From the NCBI GenBank assembly GCA_947373185.1, contig CANBWP010000006.1:42714-106713 (forward strand): 64,000 nucleotides of DNA, given 5' to 3'. Within the stretch, counting starts at the first letter, position 1. Every line of letters begins with the position of its first letter. The notes under the pieces are model-generated. The model did not search any database. It was not told where the DNA came from and saw only the letters and a list, made by a program, of their open reading frames with translations. A program made the translations under genes and the position numbers. Shown in pieces: positions 19,423-27,197 of this stretch. Origin of the DNA: Comamonadaceae bacterium (GTDB lineage: Bacteria > Pseudomonadota > Gammaproteobacteria > Burkholderiales > Burkholderiaceae_C).

Positions 19423-20109
19423 TCAAGGAAATTGGCTTTTGAATTGAGCCTGCAGTGTACGTGAAGAGCTCATGGTTCCACTGGCCAAATGCAGCACATG
19501 GTCGGCCATGCTTGAAAGCAGCTGATTCTGTTCTGCGATCAGCATCGTGTAGCCCTGTTTTTGAAGCTTTTCCAGGGCCTGCGCAATGGCTTGGACCAAG
19601 ACCGGTGAAATGCCTTCACAGGGCTCGTCCAGCAGGAGCATTTGAGCCTGCGTCATCAAGGTTCGGCCCAAAGCCAACATTTGCTGCTCTCCCCCACTCA
19701 TTTGGGCCGCAGGCCGATCAAGCATGGTGCCCAATGCGGGAAACAAATTCAACACATCGTCCAATTGAATCGGGGCCGAAGATTGTTTCGATGCCGAAGC
19801 AGCTGGCCTTGCAATCTCCAAGTTTTGGCGCACCGTGAGAGCTGCAAACAGGCGCCGGTCTTCCGGCACATACCCTAAGCCTTTTTGAGACCGCTGGTAA
19901 GGCGCCAAATATTGCATCGACTGGCCAGCCCATGTGACTTCACCTGTGACTTTGGGCATCAGGCCCATGATGGCTTTGAGCAAGCTTGACTTGCCGGCGC
20001 CATTCAAACCTTGTATCAAAACCATGTGTCCCAAGGGGACCTTGAAGGACACATCAAACAAGACTTGAGCTTGGCCATAACTGGCATGGAGCTTGTGTAT
20101 TTCAAGCAT
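19423..20109 (-). CDS. HAAT-type ABC transporter ATP-binding protein (LivF-like)
   Basis: A 228-residue ATPase of the hydrophobic amino-acid uptake family. Walker A is [13 protein letters not shown] at about 35-47, Q-loop region [11 protein letters not shown], signature [17 protein letters not shown], Walker [14 protein letters not shown] and switch His loop LIAEQNQ; the final His of the usual H-loop is replaced here by Gln (AEQNQ), as in many LivF proteins. It overlaps the livG-like gene by eight bases. Together with LivG and the fused permease it forms an importer for which no periplasmic binding protein is encoded in the operon. Confidence 0.9.
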   Translation of the reverse strand: MLEIHKLHASYGQAQVLFDVSFKVPLGHMVLIQGLNGAGKSSLLKAIMGLMPKVTGEVTWAGQSMQYLAPYQRSQKGLGYVPEDRRLFAALTVRQNLEIARPAASASKQSSAPIQLDDVLNLFPALGTMLDRPAAQMSGGEQQMLALGRTLMTQAQMLLLDEPCEGISPVLVQAIAQALEKLQKQGYTMLIAEQNQLLSSMADHVLHLASGTMSSSRTLQAQFKSQFP

Positions 20110-20890
20110 GCCTCACCTCACCGCCATACTGAAACTCAGAACCCAAATAACGCTCACGAACCAGGGGATGCACAGCCACGTCCTGCGGCAAACCCTGCGC
20201 CACCAAACGACCCTCCATTAAAACCAAGACACGATCGGCCACACCAAACACCGCATCCATGTTGTGCTCGGTGTACAGCACCGTGGTGCCTTCCTTGGTC
20301 ACTGCCTTCACTCGCAACATCATGTCAGTGCGTTCCGCTTGAGAAAGTCCCGCGGCAGGCTCATCCAATAAAAGCAAGCCATTGGGAGCATCTGGCAATC
20401 CGGCCATGGCCAGCGCCAGCTCCAAGCGTTTCTTGGCGCCATACGACAAGGCCATGGCGGGGGCATTCAGAGCCTCTTGCCCCAAATTTTCCAAGCCCAT
20501 TTTGTGCACCCAGTGCCAAGCGCCATCGATCTCGCAGTCTGCCAAGACATCCAACATGGAAATACTCGAAGAAGCTTTCAAAACCAACTGCAAATTTTGA
20601 ATCGCACTCAAAGCTTCAAAAACCTGCGCAACTTGAAAAGTGCGAGCCACGCCCAACGCCCTTCGCGCCTGTGGACCCAAAGCGTTCAAGACATGTTGAC
20701 GCCAAACGATACGGCCTTGCTTGGCGACTTGCTGTCCGGCCACACAGGCAAAGCAGGTGGACTTGCCAGCCCCATTGGGCCCAATCAAGGCTACGCATTC
20801 GCCAGCCATCAACTCAAAGTCAACACCCTGAAGGGCTTGCACGCCGCCGTAGTTCTGGTGCAAATTTTGAACCCTGAAAACAACGCTCAT
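20102..20890 (-). CDS. HAAT-type ABC transporter ATP-binding protein (LivG-like)
   Basis: A 262-residue ATPase. Walker A is IGPNGAGKSTCF, followed by the LivG-type ALGVARTFQVAQVFEALSAIQNLQLVL; signature LSYGAKKRLELALAMAG and Walker B GLLLLDEPAAGLSQAE; H-loop VLYTEHNMDAVFGVADRVLVL. The start MSVVFRVQN overlaps the permease stop (ATGA); in-frame codons upstream would run into the permease and are not needed. The signature is LSYGAKKRLELA rather than the usual LSYGxQRxLEIA, so slightly diverged. Partner of the adjacent LivF-like ATPase. Confidence 0.9.
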   Translation of the reverse strand: MSVVFRVQNLHQNYGGVQALQGVDFELMAGECVALIGPNGAGKSTCFACVAGQQVAKQGRIVWRQHVLNALGPQARRALGVARTFQVAQVFEALSAIQNLQLVLKASSSISMLDVLADCEIDGAWHWVHKMGLENLGQEALNAPAMALSYGAKKRLELALAMAGLPDAPNGLLLLDEPAAGLSQAERTDMMLRVKAVTKEGTTVLYTEHNMDAVFGVADRVLVLMEGRLVAQGLPQDVAVHPLVRERYLGSEFQYGGEVRHA

Positions 20891-22740
20891 GCTTGCGCTC
20901 CGCGTTTCGCTTTGAAGGACAACTTCCAAGCCATCAAACCCTCAGGCGCAAAGACCATCAGCAGCATGATCAAGAGCCCCAAGCAGCCGCGCCAATAGTC
21001 GACATGCCGCCCCATTTCGGAACCGATGCCGACCAAGAAAAGACTGCCTGCCAAACTGCCCCACAGTTGATGCACACCCCCCAGCAGAACCACCATGAGG
21101 GCATCCACAGAATTGGCCACGGCGGCCACGGAGGGGAAAACAGCCCCCTTGGCGATGGTCCACAAGCCCCCCGCCAATCCCGCCAATGCGGCACTGATGT
21201 AAAACACCTTCGCATTCAAATCACCGACGGCCAAGCCACTGGCCAATGCCCGCTGGGGTGCATCACGACCCGCTTGCAAAGCAGCGCCAAAACTCGATTG
21301 CACCAAGCGTGACAAACCCAGCAAAGCCAAAACACACAGCGTCCACAAACTGAGCTGGAAAGCCCATCGCGGCAAGCCATCCATCAATTGCAAGCCAATG
21401 AGACCGTTGTCGCCCCCCGTCAGTGACACCCACTGACTGGCACTGGCCCAGACCATTTGCGCAAAGGCCAAAGACAACATGGCCAAATACACACCGGTAC
21501 TTCGCTGCAACAAACGCGCCATGCACCATGCCGCCAAGGCGGCCGTGACGGTGCCGCACACCGCGGCCCAAAGTGGGTTCAAGCCAAGATGCAAATGGCT
21601 GAGTGCTGTCGCGTAGGCACCCAGACCAAAATAGGCTGCATGGCCAAAACTGACCCACCCGGAAAGCGCCATCATGGCCTGCAAGCTCAAGCCAAACAGC
21701 ATCATGATCAGCACGTCTTCCAGCACGCTTTGGGTGTAAGCGCCCGAAAACAACAAACCTGCAGCGATGGTTGTCAATGTCAGCCAGCCCAGCCATTGAA
21801 GACGGTTTTGCTTTTGGAGCCCTTGAAAGGCAGACACCTGTTCACGTTGCGCTGCGCCCGGCAACTCGCCCATCAAGCCTTGGGGGCGGATGGCCAGCAC
21901 CAAGGCCATGGTGACAAAGATCAACACCAATGTGGCCTGCGGAAAAAAGTGGATGCCAAAAGCATGCACCAAGCCAATCAATATCGCGGCAAAAAAAGCA
22001 CCCGCAATGCTGCCAAGCCCCCCCATCACCACGACCACAAATGTCTCCACCACCATTTGCAAATCCATCTGCAAATGAGCGGGTTCGCGCGGCAATTGCA
22101 AGGCGCCCGCCAATCCAGCCAAGGCACACCCCAAAACCACCACGCCCATCATGAGGGGTGCGGGATTAACCCCCAAGGCATTTAACATTTCCCGATCCTG
22201 CGTGGCAGCACGCACTTGTTGTCCCCATTTGGTTTTCGACAGCAATAAATGAAGCAGGCACCACACCAATGGGCCCAAGCACAGGCTGAGCAATTGCCAT
22301 TCTGGGAAAAATTCATCGCCCATTTGCACCGCGCCTTTGAGCCCCGGAAAGCGAGGGGCAAACACTTCACTCGGTCCAAGCCACCAGCGCAATGCATCGT
22401 GCACCGCCAAACTCAAACCAAAGGTGGCAAGCAAGGGGTAAAGCGGTGGTGAATGCCGCAAAGGCCTAAACAACAGCCATTCTGTCAATGCGCCAAGTGC
22501 TGCAGCGCACAAGGCGCCCAGCCCCATGGCGGCTACATACGTCAAACCCTGATCGGCCCAGGCGGGTTGCCAGCGGGTGATGGTGTAACCCGCCACCAAT
22601 GCGCCCAACATGTAAAAACTACCGTGCGCAAAATTGACAATGCGGGTGACACCAAAAACCAGCGTCAAGCCCGCAGCCATCATGAACAAGGTGCTGGCAT
22701 GGCTGAGGCCATTCAAGCACTGGATCAGCCAAAAACTCAT
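20887..22740 (-). CDS. Fused LivH-LivM HAAT ABC transporter permease
   Basis: A 617-residue polytopic inner-membrane protein in which two permeases are joined. Residues 1-290 read as LivH (LVFGVTRIVNFAHGSFYMLGALVAGY, VMGGLGSIAGAFFAAILIGLVHAFGIHF). About 330-610 read as LivM (LEDVLIMMLFGLSLQAMMALSGWVSFGHAAYFGLGAYATALS, LTGGDNGLIGLQ, SGLAVGDLNAKVFYISAALAGLAGGLWT). The linker lies around 290-320. The fusion fixes a one-to-one stoichiometry. Overlaps the nitroreductase stop upstream and livG downstream. No solute-binding protein gene accompanies it; the substrate is unknown, though branched-chain amino acids or other small carboxylates are usual for the family. Confidence 0.9.
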   Translation of the reverse strand: MSFWLIQCLNGLSHASTLFMMAAGLTLVFGVTRIVNFAHGSFYMLGALVAGYTITRWQPAWADQGLTYVAAMGLGALCAAALGALTEWLLFRPLRHSPPLYPLLATFGLSLAVHDALRWWLGPSEVFAPRFPGLKGAVQMGDEFFPEWQLLSLCLGPLVWCLLHLLLSKTKWGQQVRAATQDREMLNALGVNPAPLMMGVVVLGCALAGLAGALQLPREPAHLQMDLQMVVETFVVVVMGGLGSIAGAFFAAILIGLVHAFGIHFFPQATLVLIFVTMALVLAIRPQGLMGELPGAAQREQVSAFQGLQKQNRLQWLGWLTLTTIAAGLLFSGAYTQSVLEDVLIMMLFGLSLQAMMALSGWVSFGHAAYFGLGAYATALSHLHLGLNPLWAAVCGTVTAALAAWCMARLLQRSTGVYLAMLSLAFAQMVWASASQWVSLTGGDNGLIGLQLMDGLPRWAFQLSLWTLCVLALLGLSRLVQSSFGAALQAGRDAPQRALASGLAVGDLNAKVFYISAALAGLAGGLWTIAKGAVFPSVAAVANSVDALMVVLLGGVHQLWGSLAGSLFLVGIGSEMGRHVDYWRGCLGLLIMLLMVFAPEGLMAWKLSFKAKRGAQA

Positions 22741-23471
22741 TCAATCCAATGTGTGAACGCGCTGGCATCAACGCGCGTGGTTTTGAAAGAATTGACCAAG
22801 GCCGCTTCATCGGCATAGCCCAATGACAAACCGCAGACCATCATCTCGTTGGCCCCCGCCCCAATGTGTTTGAAAATGATTTTTCCAAAAGAATTCCACG
22901 CAGCTTGAGGGCAAGTGTGTAATCCGCGCGCGCGCGCAGCCAGCATCACACTTTGCAAGAACATGCCGTAATCGAGCAAGCTGCCTCGGCCCATCACCTT
23001 GTCGATGGTGAAAATCAAGCCCACTGGCGCGCCGAAGAAACGAAAATTTTGCTGGTGCTGCACATGCATCTTGTCCCTGTCGCCTTTGCCAATGCCAAGA
23101 ACGCCATACAAACCAAAACCACACTCACGTCGGCGGTCAATGTAGGGGCTGACCCATTGGCTGGGGTAGTAGTCGTATTCTTCGGCGTAATCCGCCGCCA
23201 AGGCCGGATTGGCCGCCATGGCATTGTGCGCGTCGCAAACTTCATTCACGAGTTTGTCTTTGGCGGCACCTTGCACCACATACACCTTCCAAGGCTGTGT
23301 GTTGGTGCCACTGGGCGCACGTGCTGCCACTTGCAAGAGGTCCTCCAAGACAGCCTTGTCAACCGGCTTGTTCAAATAAGCCCGCGCAGAAAAACGGCTC
23401 AAGAGAGCTGCGTCGACGCTGTGGGGGTCAGCAATCACGGTGCTGACTTGCGAGGTTGAAAGTTCTTTCAT
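22737..23471 (-). CDS. Nitroreductase-family FMN oxidoreductase
   Basis: A 244-residue nitroreductase-fold protein. The FMN/NAD(P)H-binding pattern RFSARAYLNKPVDKAVLEDLLQVAARAPSGTNTQPWKVYVV at residues about 26-66 is typical, as is the C-terminal GLSLGYADE. The Tyr-rich insert DYAEEYDYYPSQWVSPYIDRRRECGFGLYG resembles nitroreductases and dehalogenase-like members with a substrate lid. The reaction cannot be told from sequence; the family reduces nitroaromatics, quinones or flavins with NAD(P)H, and some members act on other aromatic rings. It overlaps the thioesterase stop and the permease start by four bases each. Confidence 0.88.
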   Translation of the reverse strand: MKELSTSQVSTVIADPHSVDAALLSRFSARAYLNKPVDKAVLEDLLQVAARAPSGTNTQPWKVYVVQGAAKDKLVNEVCDAHNAMAANPALAADYAEEYDYYPSQWVSPYIDRRRECGFGLYGVLGIGKGDRDKMHVQHQQNFRFFGAPVGLIFTIDKVMGRGSLLDYGMFLQSVMLAARARGLHTCPQAAWNSFGKIIFKHIGAGANEMMVCGLSLGYADEAALVNSFKTTRVDASAFTHWIE

Positions 23472-23932
23472 GAAAGGGTTTCCAAAACTTGAACGAATGA
23501 ATCAGGAAGGGCTTGCGGCCGACGGGTTTCTTTGTTGACATACACGTGGACAAAGTGGCCACGTGCCGCCGTCAAGGCTTCGCCTTGCGCAAACAAACCC
23601 ACTTCATAGCGAACGCTAGAACTTCCGCAGTGTGCCACGCGAATGCCCGCCTCAATGGTCTGGGGAAATGCCAGCGGCGCAAAATAGTTGCATTGCGTCT
23701 CGACCACCAAACCAATGGTGTTGCCATTGTGAATGTCCAGCACGCCTTGCTCGATCAGGTGCGCGTTCACCGCCGTGTCAAACCAGCTGTAGTAGACAAC
23801 GTTGTTGACGTGGCCGTAGACATCGTTGTCCATCCAGCGGGTGGTGATGGTACGAAAAACGCGATAGGCACTTCGAGGCAATGCCGCCGGTTGGGTGCTG
23901 ACCTTTGGGGTTGGTTTGTTGTCAGAAGTCAT
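23468..23932 (-). CDS. Acyl-CoA thioesterase, hot-dog fold (4-hydroxybenzoyl-CoA thioesterase/YbgC-like)
   Basis: A 154-residue hot-dog-fold protein. The signature TTRWMDNDVYGHVNNVVYYSWFDTAVN at about residues 33-59 includes the catalytic Asp (in place D-x-D/N-x-YGHVNN) of the 4HBT/YbgC group. It hydrolyses acyl-CoA esters; the chain preference is unknown. The start MTSDNKPTP overlaps the upstream deacetylase-fold stop by four bases, and the stop overlaps the nitroreductase start, so translation is coupled. An in-frame upstream start would lie inside the deacetylase gene and is rejected. Confidence 0.88.
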   Translation of the reverse strand: MTSDNKPTPKVSTQPAALPRSAYRVFRTITTRWMDNDVYGHVNNVVYYSWFDTAVNAHLIEQGVLDIHNGNTIGLVVETQCNYFAPLAFPQTIEAGIRVAHCGSSSVRYEVGLFAQGEALTAARGHFVHVYVNKETRRPQALPDSFVQVLETLS

Positions 23933-24858
23933 AGGTCCCGATTTTGCCAGTGAAGCCAGTGCGCATAGGCCAGGCCCCAAGTATTCATTTGCACTTGGAC
24001 GGTGGTCTGCAAATCGTGGCCATAGCCCCCCCCCATGCAAATGATCATGGGCACCTCATGCCGCAAGGCCCAATCAAACACCCGCTGGTCACGGGCTTGC
24101 ATGCCCGCTTCGGTCAGTTTGAGCCGCCCCAATCGGTCGCCCTCGTGCGCATCGGCCCCCGCCAAGTAGATTAAAAATCCTGGCTGAAACTGCACAGAGA
24201 CTTGGCCCAGGGCCAGGTCCAAGGCCTGCAAATAAGGCTCATCGGAACAGCCATCAGGCAAACCCACATCCAAATCGCTGGCCTCTTTTCGGAAGGGGAA
24301 GTTCTTTTCGCCGTGCAGCGACAGGGTGAACACACTGGGGTCTTTGGCAAAAATGCTGGCCGTGCCGTTGCCTTGGTGCACATCCAAATCCACCACCAAG
24401 ACCTTCAACAAGGCTTTGGTCTGGCGGAAATGCTCCATTTGAAGCACTCTGGCTGTGACCGCAACATCATTGAACACACAAAAACCACCCCCCTGGTCGG
24501 CACTGGCATGGTGGGTTCCTCCGGCCAAATTGCCGGCAATGCCATCGCGCACGGCCATCCGTGCCGCAGCAATCGAGGCCCCGGCTGAGCGCACCGATCG
24601 CTCGGCCATGGCGGGCGTCCAGGGAAACCCAATGTCTCGCAAGGCTTGCTGACTCAAGCCCCCGGACTTCACTGCGGCCACATAAGCTGGCGAGTGGGCC
24701 AAGGCCAACTCCCCTTCCGTGGCGGCAGGCGCTTCTAACATGGAGACCCCTGGCAGCTCTCGTGCAACCCTCGTCCTCAGCATGCTGTACTTGGCCATGG
24801 GAAATCGGTGCCCCTCTGGCAAAGGCAGCACAAAGTGATCTGAGTAGAAAGCTTTCAT
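23929..24858 (-). CDS. Histone-deacetylase-family zinc hydrolase
   Basis: A 309-residue arginase/deacetylase-fold enzyme. Active-site elements: GGTHHASADQGGGFCVFND with the His116-His117 pair, VVDLDVHQGNGT with zinc ligands Asp159 and His161, LAGADAHEGDRLG with Asp236, and MGGGYG with the catalytic Tyr279. All expected residues are present, so it should be active. Bacterial members remove acetyl groups from polyamines, small metabolites or protein lysines. The start at MKAFYSDHF is supported by GGGGAAAGG upstream, though it is 13 bases away; an ATG eight codons upstream is possible. First gene of the 11-gene run. Confidence 0.9.
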   Translation of the reverse strand: MKAFYSDHFVLPLPEGHRFPMAKYSMLRTRVARELPGVSMLEAPAATEGELALAHSPAYVAAVKSGGLSQQALRDIGFPWTPAMAERSVRSAGASIAAARMAVRDGIAGNLAGGTHHASADQGGGFCVFNDVAVTARVLQMEHFRQTKALLKVLVVDLDVHQGNGTASIFAKDPSVFTLSLHGEKNFPFRKEASDLDVGLPDGCSDEPYLQALDLALGQVSVQFQPGFLIYLAGADAHEGDRLGRLKLTEAGMQARDQRVFDWALRHEVPMIICMGGGYGHDLQTTVQVQMNTWGLAYAHWLHWQNRDL

Positions 24859-24913
24859 GACCGAATTGTGACCTTTCCCCATTGATTTCAATTTCTAGAA
24901 CGCCGACTCTAAA

Positions 24914-24930
24914 ATGCTGCAATGCAACAA
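24914..24930 (+). promoter_or_regulatory. Phasin operator site 1 (putative PhaR box)
   Basis: ATGCTGCAATGCAACAA contains the palindrome TGC-N3-GCA. It is immediately upstream of the candidate phasin -35 and matches the second copy at 24973-24989 in 16 of 17 bases. TGC-N3/4-GCA palindromes are known targets of the polyhydroxybutyrate-responsive repressor PhaR in other bacteria; the assignment here is inferred. Confidence 0.55.
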
Positions 24931-24937
24931 AACCCCC

Positions 24938-24965
24938 TTGTATTTGACTTCAGAGTCCCTAAAAT
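24938..24965 (+). promoter_or_regulatory. Putative sigma70 promoter of the phasin gene
   Basis: TTGTAT (-35), a 16-base spacer and TAAAAT (-10). It sits between the two operator copies, with site 2 starting seven bases after the -10, where the transcription start should be. Confidence 0.5.
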
Positions 24966-24972
24966 TGAACCC

Positions 24973-24989
24973 ATGCTGCACTGCAACAA
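24973..24989 (+). promoter_or_regulatory. Phasin operator site 2 (putative PhaR box)
   Basis: ATGCTGCACTGCAACAA, again TGC-N3-GCA, spaced 59 bases from site 1. Its position over the expected transcription start would let a bound repressor block initiation. Confidence 0.55.
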
Positions 24990-25068
24990 GATGTTAGGCC
25001 AAGCCACTCGCAAAGCCGGTTCAGAGCAGTCCCTTTGAGACTTTTAACTTTAATTTAATGGAGAAATC

Positions 25069-25611
25069 ATGATGACTACTGAACAAATCGTTGCATCCCA
25101 CAAAGCCAATGTCGAAACCCTCTTCGGTTTGACTGCCAAAGCCTTTGAAGGCGTCGAGAAATTGGTCGAACTCAACTTGACAGCCACCAAAGCTGCCCTG
25201 AGTGAATCTGCTCACAGCACCAAAGCGGCCATGAGCGTGAAAGACGCTCAGGAATTGATGGCTTTGCAAGCAAACCTGTTCCAGCCTTTGGCCGAAAAAA
25301 CAGCTGCTTACAGCCGTCACCTGTATGACATCGCTTCTGGCACTTCCAGCGAATTCACAAAAGCTTTGGAAGCCCAAACAGCTGCTGCTCAAAAGCAATT
25401 CGCTAACTTGGTGGACTCTGCAACATCTAACGCCCCAGCGGGTTCTGAAACTGCTGTTGCCGTGATGAAAAGCGCCGTGTCTGCTGCCAACAATGCTTAC
25501 GAGTCCGTTCAAAAAGCGGTTAAACAAGCCACTGACATGGCCGAAGCCAACATCGCTGCTGTGACCAACACAGCTGTGAACACAGCCAAGACAGCTGCCA
25601 AAAAGCGTTAA
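25069..25611 (+). CDS. phaP: Phasin family protein (PHB granule-associated)
   Basis: A 180-residue Ala/Lys-rich amphipathic helical protein: [27 protein letters not shown] at 18-45, the phasin_2 pattern, then [31 protein letters not shown] and a long alanine-rich C-terminal helix ending [13 protein letters not shown]. Phasins coat polyhydroxybutyrate granules and control their number and size. Start ATG follows GGAGAAATC; the first two codons are both ATG. The gene stands alone, flanked by a strong terminator, with a dedicated promoter bracketed by two near-identical sites, consistent with repression when no polymer is present. It implies the host makes PHB although no phaCAB genes are in the window. 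Confidence 0.92.
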   Translation: MMTTEQIVASHKANVETLFGLTAKAFEGVEKLVELNLTATKAALSESAHSTKAAMSVKDAQELMALQANLFQPLAEKTAAYSRHLYDIASGTSSEFTKALEAQTAAAQKQFANLVDSATSNAPAGSETAVAVMKSAVSAANNAYESVQKAVKQATDMAEANIAAVTNTAVNTAKTAAKKR

Positions 25612-25658
25612 TTCACGCGCTCGGTCAACGGTTTGATTTCAAACCGTGTTGCTGAATC

Positions 25659-25688
25659 AAAAAAGCCGGTTGCAAGACCGGCTTTTTT
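25659..25688. terminator. Bidirectional intrinsic terminator between phasin and patatin genes
   Basis: Stem AAAAAAGCCGGT/ACCGGCTTTTTT with loop TGCAAG, so both strands end in a T run. A second perfect hairpin, ACGGTTTGA-TT-TCAAACCGT at 25628-25647, lies just before it. Confidence 0.85.
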
Positions 25689-25730
25689 CATGGCGAGTCG
25701 AAACAGATCCGCTAGCGCATTGCGCAAATT

Positions 25731-26723
25731 TCATGGTTTGAGCGCATAGGCAGACATGACTTCCTTGAGTCTTGGCAAGGCCTTGAGCATGGCCTCTCTG
25801 CCAGCCTCGATCGATTTTCGCCTTGCTGCAAAGTCGGCACTCTTGACGCCCGTCAATGCAGGCCTGACCACCACATCGGCTTCTTTCAAGTGGGCCGTGT
25901 TCAAGCTTTTGCCCATGATGTTGAAGGTCTGCATCAAGATTTGAAATGTATCTGAAGCGGGTGCCCCTTCGGGATCGGTAGAAATGTCTACCGCGATCAC
26001 CACATTCGCGCCCATGTCTCGGGCCTGGCGAACAGGCACCGGTGACACCAAACCGCCGTCCACATACTCGCGTGCGCCAATTTTCACGGGTTGAAACACA
26101 GCGGGTACCGCGCTGGAAGCACGCACGGCTGAACCCGTATTGCCCCGTCTAAACAAGACCGGATCGCCGCTGTGCAAATCGGTGGCCACAATGCCCAAAG
26201 GGATTTTCATTTGCTCAATCAGTCGACCGCCCACCTGGGTATTGACGTAACGGGCCAGTGCCTCACCTCTGAGTGCACCGCGGTTCAGAATGGGCATCAT
26301 CCAATCCGTAATCTCTGCCTCTTCCATGGTCTCGGCCACGCGCTTGAGCTGCGCGCTGCTTTTGCCACTGGCATACAAAGCGGCCACCAAACTTCCTGCT
26401 GAAGTCCCCACCACCAATTCGGGTTGAATGCCCGCTTCTTCCAGCACTTGAATAACGCCCACATGGGCAAACCCTCGCGCAGCACCACCGCCAAGCGCCA
26501 GCCCCAAATGCAAGACCTTTTGATTGGCGGCGGGCTCTGGGCTGATGGGGCCAGACACGACCACCGCCGAATCCGAATTTTGAGGACCGCCTGGCTCTGG
26601 CGCCTTGACGCTGGCGCAACCCGCCAAGATCAGTGCACACAGCAGACTCACCCCTGAGGTGCGGGCATCCAATGACTTGACCGTCCGGAAAATCAGCCAT
26701 GAGGCCTTTGTCTTCACTTGCAT
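25731..26723 (-). CDS. Patatin-like phospholipase lipoprotein (RssA/NTE type)
   Basis: A 330-residue protein. The N-terminus ends in a lipobox LILAGCAS, so the mature protein should be lipid-anchored at Cys. The patatin domain follows: oxyanion motif ALGGGAARGFAHVGVI, nucleophile elbow VVGTSAGSLVAALYASG (G-x-S-x-G) and catalytic Asp in YVDGGLVSPVPV. All dyad residues are present. Family members hydrolyse acyl esters of phospholipids or lysophospholipids. The ATG at MQVKTKASW is chosen because upstream in-frame codons run into the divergent DUF423 gene 33 bases away. Convergent with phasin across a shared terminator. Confidence 0.9.
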   Translation of the reverse strand: MQVKTKASWLIFRTVKSLDARTSGVSLLCALILAGCASVKAPEPGGPQNSDSAVVVSGPISPEPAANQKVLHLGLALGGGAARGFAHVGVIQVLEEAGIQPELVVGTSAGSLVAALYASGKSSAQLKRVAETMEEAEITDWMMPILNRGALRGEALARYVNTQVGGRLIEQMKIPLGIVATDLHSGDPVLFRRGNTGSAVRASSAVPAVFQPVKIGAREYVDGGLVSPVPVRQARDMGANVVIAVDISTDPEGAPASDTFQILMQTFNIMGKSLNTAHLKEADVVVRPALTGVKSADFAARRKSIEAGREAMLKALPRLKEVMSAYALKP

Positions 26724-26756
26724 AATGTCGAATTGATTTTTTAGAAAGAAACACAG

Positions 26757-27197
26757 ATGGCACAACTGACGCCAAACACCGAGCCTCGTTGGCCTGCAGT
26801 GTTCATCGCCTTGGGCGCTTTGGGGGCGGCTTTTTCCGTGATCGCGTCAGCCTATGCCACGCATGGCACGAGTTTAAACGGCAGTTCGCCGCTGTTGGTT
26901 CAAACCGCCCTGCACTTTTTGCAATTCCATGCGGTGGGCCTGATCTTGGTGGGCCTATTGGGTCAAACCAGGCCTCAAGAAAAACGCCTGCAGGTGGCAG
27001 GCGTTTTGTTCATCCTGGGCAGCATCTTGTTTTCCTTCAACATTTTGCTGCGAGCCTGGCATGACGTTCAGGCCTTCAGAGCCCTGGTGCCTTGGGGTGG
27101 CACCAGTTTCATTCTCGGCTGGCTGGCCATGGGTTTGGCGTTTGTCCGAAAAATCAAGCCTGAGCCGGTGAACGAATCAGGTGATCAAACGCACTGA
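26757..27197 (+). CDS. DUF423-family membrane protein
   Basis: A 146-residue protein with four predicted helices: [55 protein letters not shown] and [20 protein letters not shown]. This matches the DUF423 (YgdD/YwdK-like) layout including the A-x-G-(A/T)HG and final G-G-x3-ILGWL motifs. The function is unknown for the family. Its last 44 bases overlap the 3-prime end of convergent ahpF, a long convergent overlap that may allow antisense effects. Confidence 0.82.
   Translation: MAQLTPNTEPRWPAVFIALGALGAAFSVIASAYATHGTSLNGSSPLLVQTALHFLQFHAVGLILVGLLGQTRPQEKRLQVAGVLFILGSILFSFNILLRAWHDVQAFRALVPWGGTSFILGWLAMGLAFVRKIKPEPVNESGDQTH

Noticed and set aside
21457..22185. A 242-codon frame opposite the fused permease.
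   Set aside because: Composition is Gln/His-rich without motifs and it follows the antisense of membrane helices. It is a shadow.
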